Assembly (NCBI RefSeq): GCF_946479685.1
Contig: NZ_CAMLGS010000041.1
Span: 1 to 19,090, forward strand
Reading direction: 5' to 3'
Length of the DNA stretch: 19,090 bases
Source: an uncultured Methylotenera sp.
GTDB taxonomy: Bacteria; Pseudomonadota; Gammaproteobacteria; Burkholderiales; Methylophilaceae
Under the pieces are notes generated by a model that was not told the DNA's origin, made no database searches, and saw only the letters and a program-made list of their open reading frames with translations. The position numbers and the translations under genes are program-made. Shown here piece after piece: positions 5,819-14,013 of the stretch (the first letter of the stretch is position 1; every line of letters starts with the position of its first letter).

Positions 5819-6544
5819 ATGGCAGGTCACAGTAAGTGGGCAAATATTCAACACCGCAAAGGTCGCCAAGACGCTAAGCGCGGTAAGATTTTTACTAAAA
5901 TCATCAAAGAAATCACGGTGTCAGCTCGTCTGGGCGGCGGTGATCCTAATATGAACCCGCGTTTACGTGCGGCAGTAGCCTTGGCAAAAGAAGAAAACAT
6001 GCCATCAGACAACATCACGCGTGCGATTAAAAAAGGTACGGGTGAGTTGGAGGGCGTGAGCTACGAAGAAATCCGCTACGAAGGCTACGGTATCAATGGT
6101 GCCGCTATCATTATTGATTGCTTAACCGACAACAAACAGCGCGCAGTGATGGATGTGCGCCATGCCTTAAGTAAACACGGTGGTAACCTGGGTACTGATG
6201 GTTCTGTTGCTTTTATGTTCAAACACTGTGGTAGCTTGGTGTATGAGCCTGGCACCTCAGAAGACAAAGTGATGGAAGTTGCATTGGAAGCCGGCGCTGA
6301 AGACGTGGTGACCAACGAAGATGGCAGTATTGAGGTGATTACGCCGCCAGCTGATTTTGTGGCAGTGAAAGAAGCGCTAGAAGCGGCAGGTCTTAAAGCA
6401 GTGATGGGTGAAGTGACCATGAAGCCTGATGCCGAGGTTATTATCACCGGCGACGATGCAATCAAAATGCAAAAAATCCTGGATGCGTTAGAAGACCTGG
6501 ACGACGTACAGGATGTTTACACCTCTGCCGTGATTGAAGAATAA
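5819..6544 (+). CDS. yebC: YebC/TACO1-family protein
   Basis: This 241-residue protein matches the YebC/PmpR family over its full usual length (about 240-250). It opens with the invariant [22 protein letters not shown] and continues with [17 protein letters not shown] and the conserved [16 protein letters not shown]. It has [20 protein letters not shown] and the acidic C-terminal motif DDVQDVYTS. The family was long called a transcriptional regulator; more recent work links YebC/TACO1 proteins to translation, helping ribosomes at stretches such as polyproline. TAGGA at 5807-5811 is a good Shine-Dalgarno. Its place directly before ruvC is common in proteobacteria, and it likely starts the ruv transcript. 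Confidence 0.96.
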   Translation: MAGHSKWANIQHRKGRQDAKRGKIFTKIIKEITVSARLGGGDPNMNPRLRAAVALAKEENMPSDNITRAIKKGTGELEGVSYEEIRYEGYGINGAAIIIDCLTDNKQRAVMDVRHALSKHGGNLGTDGSVAFMFKHCGSLVYEPGTSEDKVMEVALEAGAEDVVTNEDGSIEVITPPADFVAVKEALEAAGLKAVMGEVTMKPDAEVIITGDDAIKMQKILDALEDLDDVQDVYTSAVIEE

Positions 6545-6576
6545 ATCCGCATGATTAACGCAGCTTGGGGCGTGCT

Positions 6577-7143
6577 TTGAGTGTTACCCGAATTCTCGGC
6601 ATTGACCCTGGCTTGCGGCTCACCGGCTTTGGCGTCATTGAAAAAGTGGGTGAGAAAATCACCTACATCGCCAGCGGTACCATCAAAACCGCCAGTGCAA
6701 AAAAAAGCAAGGTGGAAGGTGACCCCGAGCGAGAAGAGTTGCCGGCTCGCCTGAAAGTCATTCTGGATGGTTTGTTTGAGGTGATTGATACCTATCAGCC
6801 CAATCAGGTGGCGATTGAGAAGGTGTTTGTGAACGTGAACCCGCAATCGACTTTACTGCTTGGTCAGGCGCGCGGTGCGGCCATCAGCGCGGCCGTTATC
6901 CGTCATTTAAGCGTTGCCGAATATACTGCACTGCAGGTTAAGCAATCGGTAGTCGGTAATGGTCATGCGCAAAAAGAGCAGGTGCAGGAAATGGTGAAAC
7001 GCCTGCTTAAATTGCCTGCCGCACCTAAACCAGACTCTGCTGATGCGCTCGCCTGTGCAATTTGTCATGCGCATGGTGGTCAAGGCTTAGGCTTAATGGC
7101 GACGGCAGGTTTCCGTGTGCGTGGTGGGCGTCTGGTCGGGTGA
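6577..7143 (+). CDS. ruvC: Holliday junction resolvase RuvC
   Basis: RuvC is the dimeric endonuclease that cuts Holliday junctions during recombination repair, working with the RuvAB branch-migration motor. The catalytic acidic residues of the RNase H-like fold are all visible: Asp in ILGIDPG, Glu in VAIEKVFVN, and the two Asp in [16 protein letters not shown]. The motif [20 protein letters not shown] is also present. The start is chosen at the TTG of 6577 (protein starting [11 protein letters not shown], 188 residues), which fits the family better than the TTG at 6565. A TTG start suggests low translation. It is slightly longer than the 173-residue E. coli protein because of a Lys/Glu-rich insertion ([15 protein letters not shown]) before the second helix. 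It follows yebC by 32 bp. Confidence 0.94.
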   Translation: MSVTRILGIDPGLRLTGFGVIEKVGEKITYIASGTIKTASAKKSKVEGDPEREELPARLKVILDGLFEVIDTYQPNQVAIEKVFVNVNPQSTLLLGQARGAAISAAVIRHLSVAEYTALQVKQSVVGNGHAQKEQVQEMVKRLLKLPAAPKPDSADALACAICHAHGGQGLGLMATAGFRVRGGRLVG

Positions 7144-7352
7144 TTACCTAGCTGAGCAGTCGCTTCCATTAGTTAGTTTTTCTCGTTTTATTTCTCCCTA
7201 TTCTTGAGCTGTGCAGCTCGTATGCTCCCTTGGCTTTACGATGAGTAGCCGCAGTCTATCTCTGCCGTCTGTAATCTTAGTCTGTAATATAGGCTTGCTG
7301 GGATACGCAGCCATGCGTTATTGTTCGTTATTATTTTGTAATGGAATCTCCG
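7144..7352. other. Gap between ruvC and ruvA
   Basis: 209 bases separate ruvC and ruvA. I see an inverted repeat GAGCTG/CAGCTC at 7206-7219 and a 9-bp direct repeat GTCTGTAAT at 7267-7275 and 7280-7288. An open frame from 7211 exists but overlaps ruvA in another frame and looks non-coding. No LexA-type CTGT-N8-ACAG box is visible. Confidence 0.4.
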
Positions 7353-7931
7353 ATGATTGGTCGATTAAGCGGTACCTTATTAGAAAAAACGCCTCCATTA
7401 GTTTTAATCGATTGTAATGGGGTAGGTTATGAGTGTGAGGTGCCTATGAGCACGTTTTATAACCTGCCTGCCCTTGGCGAAAAAGTCGTGATGCTTACGC
7501 ACTTTGTGGTGCGCGAGGACGCGCAGCTGCTGTATGGCTTTGGTACTAGCCAGGAGCGCGCGACATTTCGACAGCTGCTAAAAGTTAACGGTATCGGTGC
7601 TAAATCAGCGCTATCTATTTTAAGTGGCTTGTCCATAGATGATTTGGTGCAGGCTGTGGCACTGCAAGAGCCAAGCATGCTGACACGCGTGCCTGGGGTT
7701 GGTAAAAAAACAGCGGAGCGTTTACTGCTGGAGTTAAAAGATAAATTCACGATAGACGGTGTGGCTGCCATGAATGAGCACCAAGCCAAATCTGCTACGA
7801 GTGATGTGCTGAATGCCTTGCTGGCACTGGGTTACAACGAGCGCGAGGCGGTGGCTGCGGTGAAATTGCTGGATAAAGAAATCAGCGTGACAGACGGCAT
7901 TAAGCAAGCTTTAAAATTACTTTCAAAGTAG
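7353..7931 (+). CDS. ruvA: Holliday junction DNA helicase subunit RuvA
   Basis: RuvA is the tetrameric, junction-binding subunit of the RuvAB branch-migration complex. The 192-residue protein has all three parts. The N-terminal OB-fold domain starts [15 protein letters not shown] and has the [15 protein letters not shown] strand. The central domain has two helix-hairpin-helix motifs ([16 protein letters not shown] and [22 protein letters not shown]). After a flexible linker, a small C-terminal domain binds RuvB ([23 protein letters not shown]). The start at ATG 7353 is preferred over 7341 because MIGRL is the conserved start; the TGGA at 7342-7345 is a modest Shine-Dalgarno. A gap of 65 bp separates it from the permease gene that follows. 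Confidence 0.96.
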   Translation: MIGRLSGTLLEKTPPLVLIDCNGVGYECEVPMSTFYNLPALGEKVVMLTHFVVREDAQLLYGFGTSQERATFRQLLKVNGIGAKSALSILSGLSIDDLVQAVALQEPSMLTRVPGVGKKTAERLLLELKDKFTIDGVAAMNEHQAKSATSDVLNALLALGYNEREAVAAVKLLDKEISVTDGIKQALKLLSK

Positions 7932-7996
7932 GATGCAGTATGATGTAGGGGTGTGCTGTTTTAGTGGATATGCTCCCCATAACTTGAGTGCCCAAC

Positions 7997-9052
7997 ATGA
8001 TTAACACCAACCAAATCGCCCGTGTTGCCTTGATATCGTTACTGATAGTGGGCTGCGTTTTTGTGTTGTACCCATTTATGGCGGCCATGCTGTTCGCCGC
8101 CATTATTTGTGTGTTTACCTGGCCGTTATACCAGCGCATCTGGGGGCTGCTTGGCCGACGCGATATGATTGCCGCTGCCATCATGACGCTGCTGTTGCTG
8201 ATTGCGCTGATTATGCCGATGGCGTATTTGGCAGCAAATCTAGCAGATTCCGCTACTTTGATGCTGGATGAGGCGGAGGCCATGTTGCAAAGTATGCAAC
8301 CGGTGGCACCAACGTGGATAAAAAACTTGCCTATCATCGGCGCACCCTTGGCTGAGTCTTGGCAGCGTGTCATTGCAAGCCATGAGGAGTTGATGCACTT
8401 GCTGAATCAGTATGCCGAGCCGATACGTGTGTTTCTATTGAAGGTCGTGCAGGTGGTCATGGGCGGCTTCGTGCAATTGGTGATTGTGGTGTTTGTGGCA
8501 TTTTTCTTTTACCGGGATGGTGCAAAGTTAGCGGCCGCGGTCACAACCATCGTGCGGCGTTTAGGTGGTGAGTTAGGGCAGGAGATGTTGGCGCTATCAT
8601 GTAATACGGTGAAAGGCGTGATGCTGGGTGTGTTCGGTACCGCGTTGGCACAAGCCAGTGTTGGTCTGTTGGGCTTTTGGCTTGCGGGTGCACCTGCGCC
8701 GTTATTGCTGGCGCTGGCTACGTTTTTCTTATCGGTGATTCCAGTTGGTCCGCCACTGGTGTGGGGTGGGGCTTCATTGTGGCTGTTTAATCATGGCGAC
8801 CAAGGCTGGGCAATCTTCCTGCTGGTGTATGGGCTGCTGGTGATTAGCATGGTAGATAATATCGTGAAGCCCATTTTGATTAGTCACTCCTCACATTTGC
8901 CGCTGTTGCTGGTAGTGCTAGGGGTGCTGGGCGGTATTCTGATGTTTGGTTTTATTGGTATATTTTTAGGGCCAACCCTGCTGGCGGTTGGGCTCACACT
9001 CGTTTCACATTGGGTAATTTTGCAAAATAAGAGAGCAGATGAAGTTGTATGA
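7997..9052 (+). CDS. AI-2E family transporter (permease)
   Basis: This 351-residue integral membrane protein of the AI-2E (PerM/TqsA-type) family has about eight hydrophobic segments. There are three near the N-terminus (residues 10-75), a soluble stretch of about 85-145 and further helices from about 147. The family signatures are VAFFFYRDG (about 165), the long [23 protein letters not shown] helix pair and the late [13 protein letters not shown] motif. It ends with [23 protein letters not shown]. Members export quorum signals, act as Na+/H+ antiporters or have unknown substrates, so none is assigned here. ATG 7997 has TTGAG eight bases upstream and is chosen over GTG 7988. Its stop overlaps the ruvB start (ATGA), so translation of ruvB is probably coupled to it, an unusual partner for a repair gene. 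Confidence 0.9.
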   Translation: MINTNQIARVALISLLIVGCVFVLYPFMAAMLFAAIICVFTWPLYQRIWGLLGRRDMIAAAIMTLLLLIALIMPMAYLAANLADSATLMLDEAEAMLQSMQPVAPTWIKNLPIIGAPLAESWQRVIASHEELMHLLNQYAEPIRVFLLKVVQVVMGGFVQLVIVVFVAFFFYRDGAKLAAAVTTIVRRLGGELGQEMLALSCNTVKGVMLGVFGTALAQASVGLLGFWLAGAPAPLLLALATFFLSVIPVGPPLVWGGASLWLFNHGDQGWAIFLLVYGLLVISMVDNIVKPILISHSSHLPLLLVVLGVLGGILMFGFIGIFLGPTLLAVGLTLVSHWVILQNKRADEVV

Positions 9053-10089
9053 TAGAAACTGACCGTTTAATCGCTCCGGATGTCGTGAGCCCGCAGGAGG
9101 ACGCGCTAGAGCGTGCGCTCCGCCCCAAAGTGCTGGATGAGTATATTGGTCAGGAAAAAGCGCGTGCGCAGCTGGAGATATTTATCAATGCCGCGCGTGG
9201 TCGTAGCGAAGCGCTAGATCACGTGCTGCTGTTTGGCCCGCCAGGCTTGGGTAAGACAACGCTGGCACATATTATTGCTAAAGAGATGGGCGTCAATATG
9301 CGCCAAACTTCCGGGCCGGTACTCGAGCGTGCCGGCGATTTGGCGGCGCTGTTGACCAACCTAGAGCCTAATGACGTACTGTTCATTGACGAAATACACA
9401 GGCTATCCCCGGTGGTTGAAGAGATTCTATACCCAGCAATGGAAGATTACCGCCTGGATATCATGATCGGCGAAGGACCCGCTGCCCGTAGCGTGCGTCT
9501 GGACTTGCCACCCTTTACCCTAGTTGGTGCAACCACCCGTGCCGGTATGCTGACCAATCCATTGCGTGATCGTTTTGGCATTGTGTCTAGATTGGAGTTT
9601 TATACTTCTGAGGAGTTGGGCCGCATTGTGCAGCGCTCAGCTGGTTTGCTCGATGTGGAAATGGTGGATAGCGGCGCATTGGAAATCGCCAGACGCTCCC
9701 GTGGTACGCCGCGTATTGCTAATCGCTTATTGCGCCGCGTGCGTGACTATGCGCAGGTGAAGGCGGATGGTAAGGTCAACGCCAATATCGCCGATGCTGC
9801 GTTAAAAATGCTGGATGTAGATAAACTCGGTTTTGACGTTATGGATAGAAAGCTGTTGCTTGCGGTGCTGGAGAAGTTTGGCGGCGGGCCGGTGGGCTTG
9901 GATAACTTGGCCGCGGCGATTGGTGAAGAGCGCGATACGATTGAGGATGTGCTTGAGCCGTATTTGATTCAGCAAGGCTTTTTGATGCGTACCCCGCGTG
10001 GCAGGGTTGCCACTAGCCAGTCCTACCAGCACTTTGGTTTGCCAGTGCCGGGCACGATTGCCAATGGTGAATCATGGCAGGAGCAGTAA
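9049..10089 (+). CDS. ruvB: Holliday junction branch migration ATPase RuvB
   Basis: RuvB is the hexameric AAA+ motor that drives branch migration with RuvA. The 346-residue length is normal. Walker A is GPPGLGKTT (residues 63-71), Walker B is [10 protein letters not shown] (about 110-119), sensor 1 is [12 protein letters not shown] and sensor 2 / arginine-finger regions are PLRDRFG and [18 protein letters not shown]. The C-terminal winged-helix domain has [43 protein letters not shown] split over its conserved parts, ending in a short tail. The ATG at 9049 overlaps the stop of the permease gene by 4 bp. Its own stop overlaps the ybgC start by one base, so it sits in a tightly coupled chain. 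Confidence 0.97.
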   Translation: MIETDRLIAPDVVSPQEDALERALRPKVLDEYIGQEKARAQLEIFINAARGRSEALDHVLLFGPPGLGKTTLAHIIAKEMGVNMRQTSGPVLERAGDLAALLTNLEPNDVLFIDEIHRLSPVVEEILYPAMEDYRLDIMIGEGPAARSVRLDLPPFTLVGATTRAGMLTNPLRDRFGIVSRLEFYTSEELGRIVQRSAGLLDVEMVDSGALEIARRSRGTPRIANRLLRRVRDYAQVKADGKVNANIADAALKMLDVDKLGFDVMDRKLLLAVLEKFGGGPVGLDNLAAAIGEERDTIEDVLEPYLIQQGFLMRTPRGRVATSQSYQHFGLPVPGTIANGESWQEQ

Positions 10090-10493
10090 TGGCTTTAGCT
10101 AAATTTACTTGGCCGGTGCGCGTGTACTATGAAGATACGGATGCCGGCGGTGTGGTGTATCACTCTAATTATTTGAACTTTATGGAGCGTGCGCGTACTG
10201 AGTGGTTGCGTGCGTTGGGTTTTGAGCAGACAACGCTGAAGGATGAACTGGATATTATTATCGTCGTACACAGCTTGTCTATCAGCTTTAAAAAGCCGGC
10301 CTATTTTAATGACATGCTTGAAATTCACTGCGATATCGTTAAAATCGGCCACGGCAGCATAGAGCTAGCGCAGACCATTATGCGCAATGGCGAATTGCTG
10401 ATTAACGCACATGTGAAAGCGGCGTTTGTAAATGCCGCAACCTTCAAACCTGTAGGGATTCCTGCACAAATAAAACAAGCAATGCTTGAGTAA
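10089..10493 (+). CDS. ybgC: Acyl-CoA thioesterase YbgC (Tol-Pal-associated)
   Basis: This 134-residue hot-dog-fold thioesterase is of the YbgC/4-hydroxybenzoyl-CoA thioesterase type. The catalytic motif YYEDTDAGGVVYHSNY is complete, with the active-site Asp at residue 18, as in E. coli YbgC. It is followed by FMERARTEWLRALGF. Family enzymes hydrolyse short-chain or other acyl-CoA thioesters, and E. coli YbgC associates with acyl carrier protein and phospholipid-synthesis enzymes at the inner face of the membrane. AGGAG at 10079-10083 decides for ATG 10089 over 10074 and makes a TAATG overlap with the ruvB stop. Its place as first gene before tolQ is the classical tol-pal order. Confidence 0.93.
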   Translation: MALAKFTWPVRVYYEDTDAGGVVYHSNYLNFMERARTEWLRALGFEQTTLKDELDIIIVVHSLSISFKKPAYFNDMLEIHCDIVKIGHGSIELAQTIMRNGELLINAHVKAAFVNAATFKPVGIPAQIKQAMLE

Positions 10494-10496
10494 TGT

Positions 10497-10540
10497 CGCC
10501 TAGGCGCATGTGCTCAACCTAATACTGAACAAGGTATTAG
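10497..10540. repeat. Inverted repeats in the gap before tolQ
   Basis: CGCCTAGGCG (10497-10506) is a perfect 10-bp palindrome just after the ybgC stop. CTAATAC (10519-10525) and GTATTAG (10534-10540) pair around an 8-nt loop. No T-tract follows either, so neither looks like an intrinsic terminator; they may be a protein site or an mRNA structure. Confidence 0.45.
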
Positions 10541-10585
10541 ATCAAAAGCGCTAAATAATGCGGTAGATAATAAAGTGGAGAAGTT

Positions 10586-11260
10586 ATGAACGCTAGTAGT
10601 GATATGTCTTTTTTTAGCCTGGTAGCGGGCGCAAGCTTACCAGTGCAACTGGTGATGCTGATTTTGATCATCACGTCTTTATTTTCCTGGTGGTATATTT
10701 TTATCAAGGTGGCTACTGTCAAGCGCGCAGAGCGTGATGCGGAAGATTTTGAGGATACATTCTGGAGCGGTGGTGACCTCAATAAACTGTATGACAGCAT
10801 TACGAGTCATCGCCGCAAACCGCAAGGCATGGCCAGTATTTTTGAAGCAGGTTTTAAAGAATATGCACGCCACAAGCAACAAACGCGCATGGATGTGTCT
10901 GATGTAATGGAAGGCGCCCGCCGTGCCATGCGCGCTGCTTACAACCGTGAGATGGATGAGCTGGATGCGCATCTGCCGTTCCTTGCCTCTGTAGGCTCAG
11001 TTAGTCCGTATATCGGTTTGTTTGGTACCGTGTGGGGCATTATGAATGCATTTAGAGGCTTATCCAGCGTTGGGCAGGCAACCCTTACCCAAGTGGCACC
11101 AGGTATTGCTGAGGCCTTGGTGGCAACCGCAATTGGCCTATTCGCAGCGATTCCGGCGGTAATTGCCTACAACCGTTTTGCCAGCTCAGTAGACAGGCTC
11201 TCCGTGCGTTATGAGAGCTTTATGGAAGAGTTTACTAATATTTTGCAGCGCAAATCTTAA
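10586..11260 (+). CDS. tolQ: Tol-Pal system inner-membrane proton channel protein TolQ
   Basis: TolQ is the ExbB/MotA-type subunit that forms, with TolR, the proton-driven motor energising TolA at division sites. The 224-residue protein has the three expected transmembrane helices: about residues 15-38 (LPVQLVMLILIITSLFSWWY), about 130-155 (SVGSVSPYIGLFGTVWGIMNAF) and about 168-195 (PGIAEALVATAIGLFAAIPAVIAYN). The large cytoplasmic loop lies between the first two, and the conserved channel threonines sit in GLFGTVWG and ALVATAIG. GTGGAG at 10575-10580 is a good Shine-Dalgarno. A gap of 92 bp with inverted repeats separates it from ybgC, so a separate promoter is possible but not identified. 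Confidence 0.96.
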   Translation: MNASSDMSFFSLVAGASLPVQLVMLILIITSLFSWWYIFIKVATVKRAERDAEDFEDTFWSGGDLNKLYDSITSHRRKPQGMASIFEAGFKEYARHKQQTRMDVSDVMEGARRAMRAAYNREMDELDAHLPFLASVGSVSPYIGLFGTVWGIMNAFRGLSSVGQATLTQVAPGIAEALVATAIGLFAAIPAVIAYNRFASSVDRLSVRYESFMEEFTNILQRKS

Positions 11261-11313
11261 TCGGTGGTGCGCTGAATGCTTACTTTTAAACTGTTTGCAA
11301 CAGGAGTTGCGTG

Positions 11314-11709
11314 ATGAGTAGAACACGTAAACGCCGCATGATGAATCAAATCAACGTCGTGCCGTATATCGACGTAACCTTGGTATTGTTGGTGATTTTT
11401 ATGGTCACCGCCCCCATGACCAACCCTGGTATCGTTGAGTTGCCAGGTGCTGGCCAGGCGCTCAATCAGCCTAAGCTGCCGCCAGTGGTGGTGACGGTAA
11501 AGAAAAGCGGCAGCATAGAGCTGGATAGCAAAGCCATGCAGCGCGATGAGCTATTGGTTGCGGTGCGGGCTACGCTTGCCAAGTCGCCGGAGCGTTCTGT
11601 CGTAATTGCAGCGGATAAAAACGTTAAGTACGAAGATGTGATTGGTGTGATGGATTTACTGAAAACTAACCATGTTGATAAAGTTGGTTTGCTGCTAAAG
11701 CCTGTCTAA
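11314..11709 (+). CDS. tolR: Tol-Pal system protein TolR
   Basis: TolR is the ExbD-type partner of TolQ, with one N-terminal transmembrane helix and a periplasmic domain. The 131-residue protein has a basic N-terminus (MSRTRKRRMMNQINVVPYIDV) split here before the membrane helix TLVLLVIFMVTAPM. The key protonatable Asp of the motor is residue 20 in PYIDVTLVLL. The periplasmic part carries the ExbD/TolR fold (VVVTVKKSGSIELDSK, VVIAADKNVKYEDVIGVMDLLK, VGLLLKPV). ATG 11314 with AGGAG seven bases upstream is preferred over GTG 11311. It is separated from tolQ by about 50 bp and followed directly by tolA. Confidence 0.95.
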   Translation: MSRTRKRRMMNQINVVPYIDVTLVLLVIFMVTAPMTNPGIVELPGAGQALNQPKLPPVVVTVKKSGSIELDSKAMQRDELLVAVRATLAKSPERSVVIAADKNVKYEDVIGVMDLLKTNHVDKVGLLLKPV

Positions 11710-11733
11710 GGCGTGTGCTCAGCTATTAATTAT

Positions 11734-12564
11734 ATGATGTTACGTCAGCGCGAAAATCCAGACTTATTCAAAGCCGGTGTGTTATCTGTCACTGTGCACG
11801 CCGTTTTATTGGGTGCCTTGTTGATTTCATTTAACTGGAAAATCACTCACCCTATCAGTGTAGCTGAGGTGGAGTTGTGGGATAGCCTGCCTGCCGCTAA
11901 GCCTGAGCCAGTAGTGACGCCACCAGTGCCTGAAGTAAAAGAAATACCTAAGCCCGAGCCAAAACCTGAGCCAGTGATTGAGCCTAAGCCGGAACCCAAG
12001 CCCGAACCTAAACCTGAGCCGGAAATCGCGATTAAACATGAGGCGCCGAAAAAGCCGGTGAAAAAAGAGCCGATTAAAGAACCGCCAAAAGTGCAGCCTA
12101 AAGAACCGGTCAAAAAGGTGGATCAATTAGCCGAGCTGCAAAAGCAGCTGTTGCAAGAGCCAGCAGAAAAGCCGAAAAAGCCGCCAGTTAACGACGCATT
12201 GAAAAAACTGCAGCAGGAAAGCTTAAGTGACTCTCCTGGTACATCAGCCGAGCCTAAAGTCAGCGCGGCTAAAGCCGGTGTTGTGGATGAGTTTAAGGCT
12301 AGGATACAAACCAAAATCCGCAACAACGTGAATAAATCCCTATGCGGTGATGGCAATCCTGAGTTGAGGTTTGAAATTTCCCTGCTGCCTACGGGTGAGC
12401 TGAGCGCAGCGCCTAAGCTTACTAAGTCTAGCGGTATCTCTGGTTGTGATGACGCAGTGGAGCGGGCAATTCGCGCTTCCGAACCTTTGCCGCTGCCTGA
12501 TGATAAAACTTTATTCCCACAATTTAGAACATTAAAGCTTACATTCCACCCTAGTAAAGACTAA
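11734..12564 (+). CDS. tolA: Cell envelope integrity protein TolA
   Basis: TolA spans the periplasm and links the TolQR motor to TolB and Pal. The protein (276 residues from ATG 11734) has a single N-terminal transmembrane anchor (AGVLSVTVHAVLLGALLISF, with the conserved S/H pattern) and a SVAEVELWDSLP motif. A proline-rich spacer of PKPEP repeats follows (about residues 55-135). A mixed helical stretch leads to the C-terminal TolA-III domain (about 195-276), which has two cysteines (SLCGDG and ISGCDD) placed for the usual disulfide. It is much shorter than E. coli TolA (421), mainly through the spacer, which resembles TonB more than the Ala/Lys-rich helix of enteric TolA. The start is uncertain: GTG 11713 is in frame and nearer the tolR stop, and no clear Shine-Dalgarno marks either. 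Confidence 0.9.
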   Translation: MMLRQRENPDLFKAGVLSVTVHAVLLGALLISFNWKITHPISVAEVELWDSLPAAKPEPVVTPPVPEVKEIPKPEPKPEPVIEPKPEPKPEPKPEPEIAIKHEAPKKPVKKEPIKEPPKVQPKEPVKKVDQLAELQKQLLQEPAEKPKKPPVNDALKKLQQESLSDSPGTSAEPKVSAAKAGVVDEFKARIQTKIRNNVNKSLCGDGNPELRFEISLLPTGELSAAPKLTKSSGISGCDDAVERAIRASEPLPLPDDKTLFPQFRTLKLTFHPSKD

Positions 12565-12668
12565 ATACGGGGCGCTTGAAATGTAAGCAAGTGTAAATGC
12601 GCTGGCATCTATTACAGATTACAGTAAAATTTCATGAACTTTTTCAGACCTTACTGACCATACGCTAT

Positions 12669-13970
12669 ATGAAAAAAATGCCCAGTTTATTTCAGAGAGT
12701 GCTGCTTGCCTGCACAATCACCGTATCTGCCATGATGACTTCAGTAAGTCACGCCGCCTTAGAAATTGAAATCAGCGGCGGTAATGCACAGCAATTACCT
12801 ATTGCCATAGTGCCGTTTAATCAGGATGCAGTTAAAAATCAGGAAAATATCGCTAATATCATCAGCGCAGATTTGCGTCGTAGCGGTATGTTTCGTGTGT
12901 TGGAAACTGCAGGTGTGGCGAATAAGCCCAGCGCTATCTCGCAAGTGAAGTATAGCGATTGGGCTAGTTTGCAGGCGCAGGCCATTGCCGTAGGTAAGAT
13001 TGAAGCGCTGCCAGGTAACCGTCTTAAGGTCAGTTTTCAATTGGGCGATGTACTGAAGCAAACGCAGTTGGCAGACATGGACTACAACATTGCGCCTAAT
13101 CAGCTACGTATGACTGCACACAAAATAGCAGACGTTATTTACCAAAAGCTGACGGGTGAGTCAGCCATTTTTGCCAGCCGCATTGCTTACATTAATAAAT
13201 CCAAAGGCCGTTATGCGCTGCAAGTAGCCGATGCCGATGGCGTTAACCCGCAAACGGTGGTGTCGTCTAACGAGCCGATTATTTCACCGGCATGGTCACC
13301 TGATGGCACTAAAATCGCTTATGTTTCGTTTGAGAAGAAAAAACCTATTATTTTTGTGCAGTCCCTGATGACAGGGCAGCGCATTACATTGGCTAGCTTT
13401 AAAGGCAACAACAGTGCGCCAGCATGGGCACCAGATGGCAGCAAACTTGCTATCGTATTAACGCATGCGGCTAACTCGCAGCTTTATTTAATCAATGCAG
13501 ATGGTAGCGGCCTTCAGCAGCTGACAAAAAGCAGTGCTATTGATACCGAACCAGTTTGGTCACCTGATGCAAAATGGGTTTATTTCAGCTCAGACCGTGG
13601 CGGTAGCCCGCAAATTTACAAAGTGTCTTCACTCGGTGGCGATGCACAGCGCGTGACGTTTGATGGCCCTTACAATTTAAGCCCGCGCTTTTCACCGGAT
13701 GGTAAGTCGCTGGCAATGATCCGCAATGATGGTGGAAGGTACCGTGTTGCATTGCAAAATCTGGCAACAGGGCAAGTGCAGATTCTAAGCGAAGGCAATC
13801 AGGATGAGTCGCCTAGCTTTGCACCTAATGGCCGTGTGGTGTTGTATGCCACTAGGTCGGCGGGTCGTGGTGCGCTTGCTGCCGTGTCTGCAGATGGTCG
13901 CGTGAAACAGCGCTTAAGTGAGTCTGGCGGAGATATCCGTGAGCCAGCGTGGGGCCCGTTACTGAATTAG
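12669..13970 (+). CDS. tolB: Tol-Pal system beta-propeller protein TolB
   Basis: TolB is the periplasmic protein that binds Pal and TolA. The 433-residue form starting at ATG 12669 has a clear signal peptide (MKKMPSLFQRVLLACTITVS, cleavage after SHA). An N-terminal domain (about residues 30-150) has LPIAIVPF and IISADLRRSGMFRVLE. A six-bladed propeller of PD40/WD40-like repeats is seen as PAWSPDGTKIAYVS, PAWAPDGSKLAIV, PVWSPDAKWVYFSS, PRFSPDGKSLAMI and PSFAPNGRVVLYA. Length matches the family. An in-frame ATG at 12597 would put 24 residues before the signal peptide and is rejected. No strong Shine-Dalgarno is visible before 12669. It lies 104 bp after tolA and 43 bp before pal. Confidence 0.95.
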   Translation: MKKMPSLFQRVLLACTITVSAMMTSVSHAALEIEISGGNAQQLPIAIVPFNQDAVKNQENIANIISADLRRSGMFRVLETAGVANKPSAISQVKYSDWASLQAQAIAVGKIEALPGNRLKVSFQLGDVLKQTQLADMDYNIAPNQLRMTAHKIADVIYQKLTGESAIFASRIAYINKSKGRYALQVADADGVNPQTVVSSNEPIISPAWSPDGTKIAYVSFEKKKPIIFVQSLMTGQRITLASFKGNNSAPAWAPDGSKLAIVLTHAANSQLYLINADGSGLQQLTKSSAIDTEPVWSPDAKWVYFSSDRGGSPQIYKVSSLGGDAQRVTFDGPYNLSPRFSPDGKSLAMIRNDGGRYRVALQNLATGQVQILSEGNQDESPSFAPNGRVVLYATRSAGRGALAAVSADGRVKQRLSESGGDIREPAWGPLLN

Positions 13971-14013
13971 TGGTATGTAGTAGATAGATTTGATTTAACT
14001 AAAGGAGAGAGTA

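Noticed and set aside
7144..7352. LexA/SOS box controlling ruvA
   Set aside because: No CTGT-N8-ACAG pattern was found in the gap; CTGT occurs but without the matching half.
7211..7417. 68-codon open frame between ruvC and ruvA
   Set aside because: It overlaps the start of ruvA in another frame, has no Shine-Dalgarno and no recognisable composition or motif.
11827..12126. Long minus-strand open frames opposite tolA
   Set aside because: They are the antisense reading of the PKPEP repeats, giving low-complexity Gly/Ser/Leu or Arg/Phe-rich products, and have no start signals.
12597..12668. Extended TolB N-terminus from ATG 12597
   Set aside because: It would place 24 residues before a clear signal peptide and has no Shine-Dalgarno.
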